Assembly: GCA_037074705.1 (NCBI GenBank)
Contig: CM073590.1
Location: 165,166,746-165,230,745, forward strand
DNA from: Zhengitettix transpicula
Taxonomy: Eukaryota; Arthropoda; Insecta; Orthoptera; Tetrigidae
Reading direction: 5' to 3'
DNA length: 64,000 nucleotides
In this document: positions 45,631 through 57,259 of the stretch, piece by piece
Layout of the letters: each line of letters starts with the position of its first letter
Position numbering within the stretch: the first letter of the stretch is position 1
Translations under genes and position numbers: made by a program
Notes under the pieces: generated by a model
Told to the model about the DNA's origin: nothing
What the model saw: the letters and a program-made list of their open reading frames with translations, nothing else
Databases searched by the model: none

Positions 45631-46535
45631 CCATTGTATAGATCTGGACATAAGCTCACCTAAAATTTACTAAATCACATTCTTTATGGTCCAATTTTAG
45701 GATTTCGATGAAGAATGGATATTGGTGCTAATTGATTATAGGAACAATGATTTAATTTAAGAGCATAAGAAAATTCATTCAATCGAAGTTCGAAACTAGT
45801 GATCAGCTTCGATTGAAAGCACTTTCGTCTGTTCGGATAAATTTTGAATGGAAGAAAGCGTTTGACTTATTTGACAATTAAGGTATTGTGTTGTTTTTAA
45901 ATCAATAAAAATTAAATTTGGTAAAAAAAAACATAAAGGATAAAGTTAATAATCTGGATCATCATACTTATGTAAACATACTGGGTGTCCCTTCAAAACC
46001 TCCCACATTTCATAGGCCCAGGAACAAAACTACAGTAGATATGATAATGAAATTGCACCGTATGCAAGAGCATCCCAAAAAATTTATTTAATAATTCTCA
46101 GTACACTTCTACATGTGAAGCATTTGTAGCACGAAGAATATACAGTCTGTATTCAATTTCTTGCCTTGTTCTTCTTAACAATACGCTGTAGCTTACCCTC
46201 CGCAAATTGTTGTCGTTTGCCGTTCGGCATCAGAATACGTGAGTTTAAGCTAAGCTAGCAGAGAGGCAGTCCACATGCGAAGACTCATCGAAGAAATCCA
46301 CCGCCGTCCACCACAATTATGAACAGCGATAACCAGGGTGCAGAAAAAATGGTTAGAAACCCTGTTAAACTTTCAAAATCGAAGCACATCGATACCCCAC
46401 ATTCGAGAAAAGATTGAAAAGTGACAAATTGATGTAAGTGAACCACGGTATGGTAACTTTAACAGCATTGGGGGTAAAAATCAATGTGGAAAAGGGAGTT
46501 TTTCGGCAAATATATAGCCGTGAAAATGGGGGCAA
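45631..46535. other. Intergenic DNA leading into the Ty3/Gypsy-like remnant
   Basis: 46190-46350 is GC-richer. One frame reads RRLIEEIHRRPPQL, reminiscent of transposase tails, but too short to assign. Confidence 0.4.
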
Positions 46536-48210
46536 ATGGACCCCATTTTCATTCAAAATAAAGAACAGAAATCCGTCGGTATTCAATACATAATTGAGTC
46601 TATCGACAGCGAAATAGACGAGATTGAAGGAACCTTTGACGGAACTACAGAAGCAGCGTCAGTAGTAGTGGAATCAGTAAAAGAACAACACAAAGAACAT
46701 TCCAGATCGAAAACATTCATCCTGACGTTGATGAACGAAAACATCCATGTTTTTAGTAGAAAATCTACTATGCCAAACTATCACCATTCAATCCAAACGA
46801 GGGTCCACAGACCTTTTAAGATAAAATAGTATCCAACCCCTTTCACATACTGAGACAAAATTAGATGATCATTACGTGAACTACAGTAACATGGTATAAT
46901 TGAACGGCCCGAGAACTCGTACTGCAGTCCTGTGAGCGTAGTCGTTAAGAAAGATTCGGGACGATTCCGGCTGTGCCTTGACGCCAGAAAATTGAATAAA
47001 TTGATAATTACGCAGCATGAGCAGCCAGCATTAATTGAAGAATCTCCAAGGAGGTTTAGGGAAAAAAGTGACTCACGTCAACGGATCTCACAAAATGGTT
47101 TCATCATATGGAGCTGGAACCGGAATCCCGAAAACTGACTGCTTTTACCGTCGAAGGTCACGCTTAACAGTACGACCGACTACCGTTTGACATCTTGTCA
47201 CGAATTTGTCCCACGTTTAAATTTAATTATTACTGATAAACGCAAAGAACGTTGTACGTAGACGACCTGATAATGAATCGTTTGCGGAGCGCGGGACACA
47301 CCTTGACAAACTATTCAAGTGCTTAATAAACTGACTCATGGTCAATTTAAAGAAAACAAAATTCAAACAACGAAAAGTTCAATTATTGGGTCATATCATT
47401 AGTGCAGACGGCGTTGAATCTATGGAGGACAGGCTGGCAGCCACAGAGTCCATTCAACGTAGTCTTATTTGTTATTTACATACTACTAAAATAAAAAATT
47501 TGTGTACCAATATTCAGACCTAATTGCTCCCTTGAACGAACTCTTGAGAAAAGTCAGGAAATGGAAGTGGGAAAAAAATTTGAGGATGCAATTGTACAAA
47601 TAAAAACTGCGTTCCGGAAGTGCGTGTTACTAAAACACCCAATTCCGGTACGAAAATATTTCATTAGAACCGATGCCAGCGACATAGACGGGCAGCAGTC
47701 CTAAACCAGATAGACGATTAGGACAATAAAAGTATTGACTGTTTGGCAAGATGGGGGCTAACAACGTACGACCGGAATTATAGTACGACCGAGCTGGAGT
47801 TCCTGACAGTCGTTTTCGCAACGCATTAATTCCACACTCAAAACTGACCACCAAGTCTTGACCTTACTTAGAAGATGCGATCATATTAATTTTCGTTAAA
47901 AAGTATGTCTTTGTCGTTGGAACCCTATGATCTACAGAGGCAGGGAATCTAGGCGCAGACTTTCTCATCCGCAATGTCCCAGAGCATCAAACGTCCATCG
48001 AAAGATATGGAGTCAATTATCCGAGGGTTCATTCGAAGAAGCACAAAATCTGCGAAATAGGTTCTATAGAATCCGAAATATCGAAGGAAGGAGCACACGT
48101 GTTTTCAAAATCCTTTCCAAAAACGTAACTACATTCTCGCGAGAAAATCACAGAACACAAGTGCGCGAGTGAAAGTTGAGTTGTACAGTGAGAATGGAAA
48201 TATATAATGT
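46536..48210 (+). mobile_element. Ty3/Gypsy-type retrotransposon pol remnant
   Basis: Broken frames in the same order as a Ty3/Gypsy pol gene. An N-terminal reverse transcriptase part lies near 46820-47000 (short motifs GIIERPENS, SVVVKKDSG, LCLDARKLNK). A YVDDL catalytic box lies near 47255, with the LLGHIISADGV connection motif near 47390. RNase H region pieces follow from about 47530 to 47860 (FIRTDASD, STTELEFLTVVFATH), then a short tether/integrase-side segment to about 48170. Stops, frameshifts and internal deletions interrupt it. No LTRs were identified. Confidence 0.8.
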
Positions 48211-49169
48211 GATATAACTTACGTGTGAAAGTACCTGTGAAAAGTGACACAAAATATAACAAAGTTAGAAAAACGAACTCTTATGACAACGGGTGAAATT
48301 TTCCACATACATATCATCACTTTGTTATGTAACCATTTAATAGTTATGAGTCTAGAGTTTAAAAATGTAGTATTGACCTTTCAATGTTTGTTCAAGGTGC
48401 GATCTCATTTGGAGGGCTATATCTAACGTAATTTTTATACATAAATATCTTTAACGGAGAATATTTGAAAGAGAGTGTGTCTTTTTTAGAGGTTGAAAAT
48501 AATGATAATAAAATAATTTTGTAATCACCTGTTTCAGTTTCATTTTAATCTGAATTAGTAAGTTATAAGAAACCGTGATATTCAGACCACGACAGAAAAA
48601 GGAGTGGGTAATGTAACAAATTTTTACAAAAAATCAAAATCACTCACACTATATATGAAATATGAATGTACTGGAATAAATCATGTTTACAGAGGAATCT
48701 GAAGTAATATGAAAGGAACATTGGGAGAAGGCTTTGGCCGATATAGAAATAATTATAGTAATTATAAACTATATTTTTGTTCCTAACTTCCTGTTCATCA
48801 ATCAAAACAACTTGTTGTTTGGAGATAATACCATTTTAGCAGTTGATAACAAAAAAAGAATGCAGTGTTATATAACGATAGTAGTACCAACAATTTTCTG
48901 TAGTTTACATAAAATATTTTCCACTGTCTGACTGTCTGAAACCTCTCTTTGTTTAGAGACAATTACATTTCTGTTTTTGTATTAAAAGAGTTTGCCAGTT
49001 TTTATTCTTCATCAATATCATTGCATCCGGAGGAACATTGAATCATAATAATGAATAAATGTTCCAGAAGATAAGTTAGTTAATATTTTATTTCATTCAG
49101 TCCACAAATCATTGAGTACGATAACTGGAATACGATGCAATATTTTTATTTGAAAGAGAAATATTGAAT
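48211..49169. other. AT-rich intergenic DNA, nothing recognised
   Basis: No supported feature. Confidence 0.55.
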
Positions 49170-49480
49170 CAAATATATATGAGACACCTAAGAACAATCA
49201 CTTATCATAATAAGTTCTGATACACTAGAAAACACTTCTGAGGGATCAAAGAACGAAGGCTTTCCCGGTGTATTTGCTGAAGAAAAAGTTCTCGGGTTTC
49301 CACCTGGGTAACAATGCGATTGAAACGCGACGTTTCGACGGACAAATGCACTGCCGTCATCTTCTAGGCGAAGTGATATTGGGATATGACCACACAAAGA
49401 AGTGTAAACACTAGAATTCTTCAGAGTATGACACTTCATTATTTCTTGACTTAACCAATGAAACAAACAAAAGTTTAAAG
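49170..49480 (-). repeat. Dispersed repeat with GACGGC/GTCCGTC hairpin and GAAACGTCG (copy 1)
   Basis: The minus strand reads ACTTCGCCTAGAAGATGACG, a short loop, CCGTCGAAACGTCGCG, then a GAACTTTTTCTTCAGCAAATACACCGGGAAAG-like block. It is homologous to 51010-51170 in the opposite orientation. The 92-codon frame across it is probably not a host protein. Confidence 0.65.
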
Positions 49481-49949
49481 AAAATTAAAATATATTAAAT
49501 AGATGTCTTGAACACGTTCAACTCTGATTATATTGAAAGTAATGTTTTCACATTTACTTTGGCATTTATTATCGCGTATTCTATTTTTTTTTTGTATTGC
49601 GTGTTGCATTCTAGTTCCTCAATTTTTGTGATGATGACAAACTAATCACACTGAGCTAAATCAGGAGAATAGGGAGGATGTTCCGAGTACTATAATATTT
49701 TTACAGAACTTTTTTTATTAATTTCTTAATATATTGTGTGTACATTCTGACTTGACGTCTGTAACGGTTTATTATTATTATTATTAATATTAAAGTTGTG
49801 GCAAATATTTTTAACATATTTCCGATCAATGCACTCTTACATACCCGTAAATCGTTTAATACATTTTGAAATAATCTCTTTGTAGCTTTTTGTTTCAATT
49901 AAGCGATTACTATTAGTTTGATCTTTGAATAAATCAATAGTGCCAGAAT

Positions 49950-49990
49950 ACGATGGCAGTAAACGTCATCGAAACGTCGAGAATACAATT
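49950..49990 (+). repeat. Related GATGGC...GAAACGTCG hairpin motif
   Basis: CGATGGCAGTAAACGTCATC precedes GAAACGTCG. It has the same layout as the hairpin in the 49.3-kb and 51.0-kb repeats. Confidence 0.45.
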
Positions 49991-50089
49991 GTGTTCTCTA
50001 CACCGAGGAAAACTACATTCTTTAGTTCGATATTTAATTGTATAATTTGCCGACCAATAACTATTGCTATATATGCTATAACATTGTTA

Positions 50090-50258
50090 AAACGAGGGGT
50101 CCGGATCTCTATTGTGGGCGGGGCTGCTGGGGGTAATGTACCTCGGCGAGTGGCCGGACTTCTGACTGATGCTGACATGGCTGAGACGGACTGTTGACTG
50201 AGCGGTTTTGGATCTCACAGTGTGATGATCCGGTTGAGGATATATATAATATGAAATA
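50090..50258. other. GC-rich block upstream of the R1 pair
   Basis: Locally GC-rich with repeated GACTG[AT]TG-type words (50160-50210). Unassigned. Confidence 0.35.
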
Positions 50259-50590
50259 GAGAGTTGTCCGCTATTCCTATTGGAATAGTCGGCCAGCTGC
50301 CTCCTTAACTGGCCAAGGCATGGCGAGGGGTAAGCTGCGAGCCCACAGCAAACCCCTCTCCCGCCATCGGAAGGGCGTGGGACAAGTACCAAATGCCCGA
50401 CCTACCTGATGAAGGTTTTTAGGCAAATGCCGGGTAGGATCCTTAAATTATAGGCGGGGGCCCTAGTAACCCTTGGCTATCTTCCTCTACCCTTCCGCAT
50501 CCCCCCTTTCAAATCCCTTTCTTATGCTATAAGAGGGGAGTTGCCACTAAGTGGATTCCCCTATACATAGCCTGTCTACACCCAAAAAAA
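50259..50590 (+). repeat. R1 retroposon copy (first of a pair)
   Basis: 5'-truncated at the GAGTTGTCCGCTATTCC point, with a deletion after the CTGATGAAGG stretch. The 3' end is CATAGCCTGTCTACACCC plus nine A. Confidence 0.88.
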
Positions 50591-50593
50591 AAT

Positions 50594-51009
50594 GGCACCT
50601 CGGCCTATTCTGAGAGGTGTGTGTTCCGGGGTCACAGACCTTGGGCATACGGTAAGAGTTGTCCGCTATTCCTATTGGAATAGTCGGCCAGCTGTCTCCT
50701 AAACTGGTCGAGGCACGGAGAAGGGAATGCTGCGTCCCCACAGCAAACTCTTCTCCCGCTATCGGAAGGGCGTGGGACAAGTACCTAATGCCCGATCTAC
50801 CTGATGCAGGTTTTCTAGGGTTTGTCCTGCATTTCTTTAGGCGAATGCCGGTTAGGATCCTTAAATATAGGCCGGGGGCCCTAGTAACCCTTGGCTACCT
50901 TCCTCAACCCTTCCACATCCCCCCTTTCAAATCCCTTTCCTATGCTATAAGAGGGGAGTTGCCACTAAGTGGATTACCCTATACATAGCCTGACTACATT
51001 AAAAAAAAA
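50594..51009 (+). repeat. R1 retroposon copy (second of a pair)
   Basis: Starts at GCACCTCGGCC right after the A-tail of the first copy and ends CATAGCCTGACTACATT plus an A-run and ATGG. Its 3' end shares the CCCTATACATAGCC variant with the preceding copy, so both belong to one subfamily. Confidence 0.88.
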
Positions 51010-51170
51010 TGGTTCCGGCACTTCGCCTAGAAGATGACGACAGTGCTTTCAGTCGTCGAAACGTTGCGTCTTAATTTAAATATGCAAAACCCGTGTGAAT
51101 TCCGAGAACTAGTTATTGAACAACTTCACCGGGAAAGACTTCAATCTTTGATTATTGCTACTTCTATTTT
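51010..51170 (+). repeat. Dispersed repeat with GACGAC/GTCGTC hairpin (copy 2)
   Basis: CACTTCGCCTAGAAGATGAC, a loop, GTCGTCGAAACGTTGCGTC, then GAATTCCGAGAACT and CACCGGGAAAG blocks match 49170-49480 in inverted orientation. Here it directly follows an R1 tail. Confidence 0.65.
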
Positions 51171-52473
51171 TGGTTAAGTGGCCCTACAGATTTTGTATTT
51201 CACTCACTTAAAATATTTTCAGCCATGATTCACTGTTTTTACGCCATTCCTCTTCAAACTTGACATGAAATTGTTCTAGATAAATCTTATCTGGTGCCAC
51301 ATGCGGTTCTTTTTACCAAGTTCTTCCTTCCCTCACAGTAAGAGTCCGTAATTGACTATTGCTTCTTTAATGTAGTGGTTGACAATATCGCTGGAGTCCT
51401 TTTTCCCCGTAAAACAGGAGGAGACGTTTGTATAAACCAGAATTGGAGCAGTTGTTTTAGTGATTTCTACAGATACCCGATTCTTAGCTGACATATTTGA
51501 AGTTTCACGGAATAATATGATTACCTCATGTGTGCACGATGATAGCCGAAGGTTCTCGATAAAATATTGCTGTATTATGAAATTGTGGATAAATCATTAA
51601 TATTTCGCAGATATTCAGGATTATGGTATCCACTACAACTAACACTCATGCGCTTAACTGGTATGCCTATAGTGAACACTGCAAAAGTGTACTACTGTTT
51701 GCAGAAGTTTCTTGAAATGCAAATTATATGCAAAAAAAAGTGATTGAATGTGGGCTCGATTCACAATTTACTATATTCTTTACATAATTACATAGTATAC
51801 TTTCTAAAAAAATTTCATCGTTTGTTTAGTATATTGCAGTGAGTGACGAGGAGCGATCAAATTTCCCGTCTACAATTCTTGAGAAGCAGGTCTATTGGCA
51901 ATTGTCACTGATATTTTTGTAATCTGTAGGTCTAAGTTCAGATATAATGCGTAAATATTATATTGTAAAAATAATTTAAAATATTTAGCGTAGTAGACAA
52001 CTTTTTATTGTAAAATATCGTTTAAAATTTGAATATTTTTGGTAAATATTATTTCTTTACCCTAAACGGAATATTTATACCTAGTAATTATTTAATTCAA
52101 TTATCTGGTATTAGGAGATAGTCACTTAATTGAAAATGATTACGTATCTAACGTTATGTATAAATCTGTATTGTAATGTCAGGATCGAGGCTTACGTTAT
52201 ATGAGACTAAATTTATGATTTACTCTGAAGAACCCTGACATTGTGCGCAGCTGCTGAGCGAACAATATTTTCTGGACACGTATTCTTAGCAATCAAAAGG
52301 AGACATTATCAGTGAGGAAGTTGTTGACAGGAATAAATTAGTGTACAACAGGCAGGACATACATTCGTTTGCGCAAGTGTGCGGAAAATACATTTTCCCC
52401 AACTGAAGATCGTTGGTGCCCGTAGTCTCAAACGTTGTCTTGTCAACGAAATGGCAACGGAGACAAAATACAG
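51171..52473. other. AT-rich intergenic DNA, nothing recognised
   Basis: No supported feature. Confidence 0.6.
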
Positions 52474-52483
52474 AAAATAATGA

Positions 52484-52696
52484 CGACTTCCTGTGGTGTA
52501 GGGGGTCAGCTTCAATGCTTCGCATCACAGAGGTACCGCGTTCGAATCCCGGCGAGGGCATGGAAGTTTTGTGCGTGTTTCCAAACTGAGAAACTCACGC
52601 CAACTATTTCCCATGCAAAGATAAAATGCAACTGAGTATCTGATTATTCGCTAGGACGTCATATATTGATGCGACTGTAGGTAAATAAATTAAATA
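52484..52696 (+). mobile_element. tRNA-derived SINE with target-site duplication
   Basis: A tRNA-related head with A-box TGGTGTAGGGGGTCAGC and B-box CGTTCGAATCCCG, about 30 bp apart. It is followed by an unrelated body and an A-rich tail (AAATAAATTAAATAAA). AAAATAATGA occurs just before the head (52474-52483) and just after the tail (52697-52706): a 10-bp target duplication showing LINE-type insertion. Confidence 0.87.
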
Positions 52697-52947
52697 AAAA
52701 TAATGAGTCCCCCAAGAGTTTCTGATAGTGTGTTCTATCTGTAGAGTCAGCAAAGAGGCTTTTTCCGCAGCTTGAAGTGTGTGTTATGCACAAGTGACTT
52801 ATCAGCTGCTTATTGTTAACAGTTGATTTTTCCACAAACGGTTAATGTGTAATAAGTTTTTCGGAAAAGAGAGAGAGGGCAGTTGAAAGTTGGGAGATGT
52901 GAGAAACCATCTGCTTTTGTGAGTAGAGAGGAGGGAGTTTACTTTGA

Positions 52948-53694
52948 ACTAGCTGAGTGCCCAGCGTTGCCCGTGTGATTATTTATATAGACCCGAAAAA
53001 GTATTTAATTCTACATTAATCTTTAGTGAAGAAGTGATTTAACCTAAATCTAAATGTCCTTAGTTCCTAAAGATAGTGCATTAATTGAAAAACTGTAAAA
53101 TACATCGAATTTTATAGCATCAATCCCAACAAACATACCTCCGAATTTCTTCTTAAATATACTCCTTGAGTATTGCACGATATAATTATCCCTCAGTTTT
53201 CAGACATTTCGAAAGATTAAATTGACGAAATTGTTAGCTAGATTCACAATGTAAACAAATGGTCGCTGTATTGGAGTCACTAATATGGCGCAAAAATTAA
53301 CTTATATTTCCCGCAAAGATCGTAAAGTATTTCGTATGTTTTTTATTATCATTCTATGGAGTATTTCTGGATAAAATTGTACTGTTTATTCAATGGAAAT
53401 ATTTATGCTTTATTTCATTACGGATAAAGGACCTATTTCCTTTGACCGTTGCGTAGTAACGTCTCTCTGTTTCAAGACGTCACAGTCTTTTGGCGCGCAG
53501 TAATTTAACACAAAATGATCAAATTTTTTAATTATAATTCTTTCCACCTTTATGCTAGGGGTTTCCCACCCAAATAGTACCGTTTCTCGTGTTTTTGTTG
53601 CAATTTGTCCCCGCTTTTAAATCTGTATAGAGTTTAACGTAAATACATACATGCATACATACATACAAATATACATCCTTTTTATTATATAGAT
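52948..53694 (+). mobile_element. 747-bp interspersed element, ACTAGCTGxGTGCCC type
   Basis: Begins ACTAGCTGAGTGCCCAGCGT and ends in a CATACATACATACA-like run followed by TTTTTATTATATAGAT. TTTGA precedes (52943-52947) and follows (53695-53699), suggesting a 5-bp target duplication. The same start recurs at 63944. Elements with this start word are widespread in arthropods in my recollection, but I cannot assign a class. No coding region. Confidence 0.7.
53646..53668. repeat. CATA-type microsatellite
   Basis: Five to six CATA/CATG units near the 3' end of the 747-bp element. Confidence 0.85.
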
Positions 53695-53699
53695 TTTGA

Positions 53700-56600
53700 A
53701 GCATAGTTTGCTAGTTTAGCGATGAGATTGAGTTGCGTCGTAAGAACTGACACAAAGTCACGAGCCGTTAGAGTTTCCTGATCTTGAAGCTACGGACATG
53801 AAATGTTATGGGAGCCCTGAGACAATTTCCTTTGGTGATACTAGAGCCTTACTGTCAATGTGAAAATATCAACCACACGCCGCTACGCACAGTTCGCCCA
53901 GTTTCTTTAAGGTTTCTGTAAGTTTTAAATTATATTCCCTGGCATAGCGAAGGACTTATTATTTGTCATCCATTATACCCTTTCATGTTTGACTTTAAAT
54001 AATTATGTTTTTCATTCATAAGCTTGTCCATTATTTTAGCTTAAAAATAAATTAGACAAATTCAAATATAACGATTTTATGTGAAACATTGTACGTGTTA
54101 TATAACCAAAATGTTAAGTTATGAAGAACTTATGAATAATAATTTTATTACAGTATACTTAGTATCATTTGATCGCTCCTTTAACAATCACTTACTAAGC
54201 CTTTAGCCCTTTGTTTATAATCAGTAGTATCAAAAAGAATATTTTTTTTGAGAATAGTAAATTTCATTGTTGATACAAAATGCTTCAAATTAGACGGAGA
54301 TATTCTGAAATATTATTAACAATTACAAACAATACTGGTTTTTATAAATTTTACTCAAGGCATTTACATAAACAAAACTTATATTATTTAAGAGTTGATA
54401 ACCATTTTTCCTTAAATGTAGGAACTGAACATTTTTCTTGTTCGTTCCTTATGACGCAATATTTTATCTGGTAGCAATACAGAGAAATACTGCAAGGAAA
54501 AGTTGATGGTTTGTTTTCGAGTGCCTTCTTTCTCGAGATAATTAGCCATTTCACGTATCAGCGTTATTTCTCTGGCTTCTACAGCCAGCTTGATAAGATA
54601 TAGATGATTTAAGCTTGCAATTGTTTGCACACGTTCCAGTCAGAAGTCATAATGTCCTGTTTTATAATTTTCGTTGCATACTTTTAAAATAAAATAATGT
54701 CATTAAATTATGTTCGTCCGCCTGGTTTTATTTTATCCATATGTTTTAGGAAGCGAGGATGATATAAAAATGATTCTGGACTCGTTCAGGAGAGGGAGAT
54801 GGTCCAAAACATAAATTTCCAAAGAACATGTTGAAAATCATATTTTTGGCCCCTTTCAAAATAGTTGTTATCGTAACCTGAATAACGGGAAGCTATTTTA
54901 TGCTCAACGTTCCCTCGAAGATGTGAAGACATTATCATGGTACTCCGTAAATGCTGAAATTTAGTATTGATTTACATGCGATCTAATATACAATTTGAGT
55001 ACAATTCATTAATAAATATATAATACATTCCTATAACACACAGAAATTCCACAGGTTACTATGAAAGCAATTAATCTCTTAGAATGTTTACGTAACTCTA
55101 TAAAAGGCAAGAATATTAGGTTATCAGATTTCGGAAAGTTTGTTACTGCACTATGTTTTTTGTTATTACTAAAACTATTACAGTTACCATATACACGGGA
55201 TATGTGTGCTTAAGTGTGTAATCACTTGTACAATGAATGGATTTTAAAGACTAATAAAATACTAATAGAGATAGAATATTGCATTTAAAATTGTATTTGT
55301 TACATTCTGAAACAAGTTTCTCTTTAAAATATTTTTATTATTTACGTTTCCTTGAACTTTCTGGAATAGTTTGATGAAATAGATATATAATTAATTGATT
55401 AAATTAGTGCCTTTATTTGTATTTCCAATATAAAGGAAACGGTAAACCTTTTAATAATTAAGTTAATAATACAGGAAGTTTATCAGATAAGCATGTGTGA
55501 ATAATAGCAAGCACTGAACGAGTAACATGTGGGAATTTAATCAGAAACTAAGATATATCACTCCGATACAAAGTGTTGTCATTGTTCATTTTATAATCTT
55601 CGCAAAATTTAACGGCAATATATATTAAATTGCTTGATCTTAAATTGCCTATTACTCACTAAAGATGATTTCTCAGAAAATAGACAACTGCTGCCAAGAT
55701 GATCACGCTTATTTTTAAATGTTATGGTAATCCAATATTGGATAATTCTGCTCGTAGCTTGGAAATTTTCAGCATACAAAAACGGTCTATTAAAATAAAA
55801 TAAATAATTTTTACTTAGGTATTTATCCATTTCAAATTGATTTATCGTGTTTAAATTGACTATTTTATATATTTTTATTTTCTTATTTATTCATTTATAT
55901 TTTATTTTATGTTAGTTTTTATGTGTGTTGTTCTTAGCTTTTTGTGTGTGATGTATTTTTTCATTTTTATTTTCTGTTTCTCAGGGATTGAGAGAATAAG
56001 TATATTACAATTGATGTATTCAATTCCCAATTAATGGGTAGTTCTGGAGGAAATATACATGATAAATCAAGTTTCAACTCTTAAAATACGAGTGTTTGCC
56101 TCCTCGTTTTATGAGGGTTTTATGACCGTAGGGCCGTAGGGGGTTGTGGATTAACACATATATCGTATCATTTTCTTACTTTAAATTTTTTATTCCCTCT
56201 CTTTGTGGGTATAGCGCCAAAATTAATGATTTTCAAGTACTTTTATACAGTATTTATATAATAAATATTGTTTAACCACACATGAAATAAAAATTTTTGC
56301 CTGATATAATGACATGATAGTAGCCAGTAGATAAACCCTAAAGGGAACTGTACTTAAATTGTGACAGCTAAATTAACTTATTCAGTGAAGTTTACATACG
56401 AAACCTGAGTGACTATAGTTTTGCGTTATGTTGTTTCAACTCACTATGTACGAAATTATAATCTTGAAAATCGTAGCTTTTTCATTCTCAATCATATACT
56501 TACCCCAACAACCGTTACCAATAAGTAGCTTAGATATTTCATGTGATTCGAGTACTCACAAGTCATACGCATTAGAGACGAAAACACGGGAATGGTTGTT

Positions 56601-57259
56601 GCTAAGTTAATTTCCATGGCCACTTGAGACTTGACTGTTAGAACTTATTATTACTTGTTAATTATACAGCTCCTTCACATCGGACTCAGCCGACAGAGTA
56701 AAAAATTAGCGCTTATTACTCGACCAGCTGACACACAACAAATATTTATGTAGCCTATGACACAGGTATCACTTATACACAAATAAGATTTCGTGAGGTT
56801 CATTGGGATTCATTATTTGCTTTTTCATTTCACACACCATTCTCATACATGACAGCATTGAAGGACCTGAAGCTATTACAATATCTAACCCAAATTATGT
56901 GGAAACACTTGGAGTGTAAAATCAATCAATCTTACGTTATGTACTACGCACTGAATTCTGGACGAGGCTAAGTAGATGAAAAAAAATCATCTTGTAATTC
57001 AGGGAGAAAAAATCACAATTATTGTATAGACCGTTAAAGTTCCTAAATATACCCAAGAAAATACCAAAATAGAGATATGCTCAAATACAATTTCCAATAA
57101 TTGTTAAAAAAATATTTTTCAATTCAACGTAGTATAATGAATTGAATAACGTTACTTTGATGATTATATATTGAAAAATAATAATTAAATCTCATCATGT
57201 TACTATAATTCATATTTATTAATTAATGCGATGCATTTTATTCACCAACATATAAGTAG
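53700..57259. other. AT-rich intergenic DNA, nothing recognised
   Basis: About 3.5 kb without a supported gene, RNA or clear repeat. Confidence 0.6.

Noticed and set aside
46190..46350. Mariner/Tc1-type transposase tail (RRLIEEIHRRPPQL)
   Set aside because: The similarity covers too few residues and no catalytic motif or inverted ends are nearby.
49188..49466. 92-codon minus frame as a host gene
   Set aside because: The sequence is a dispersed repeat with a copy at 51010-51170 in which the frame is not kept.
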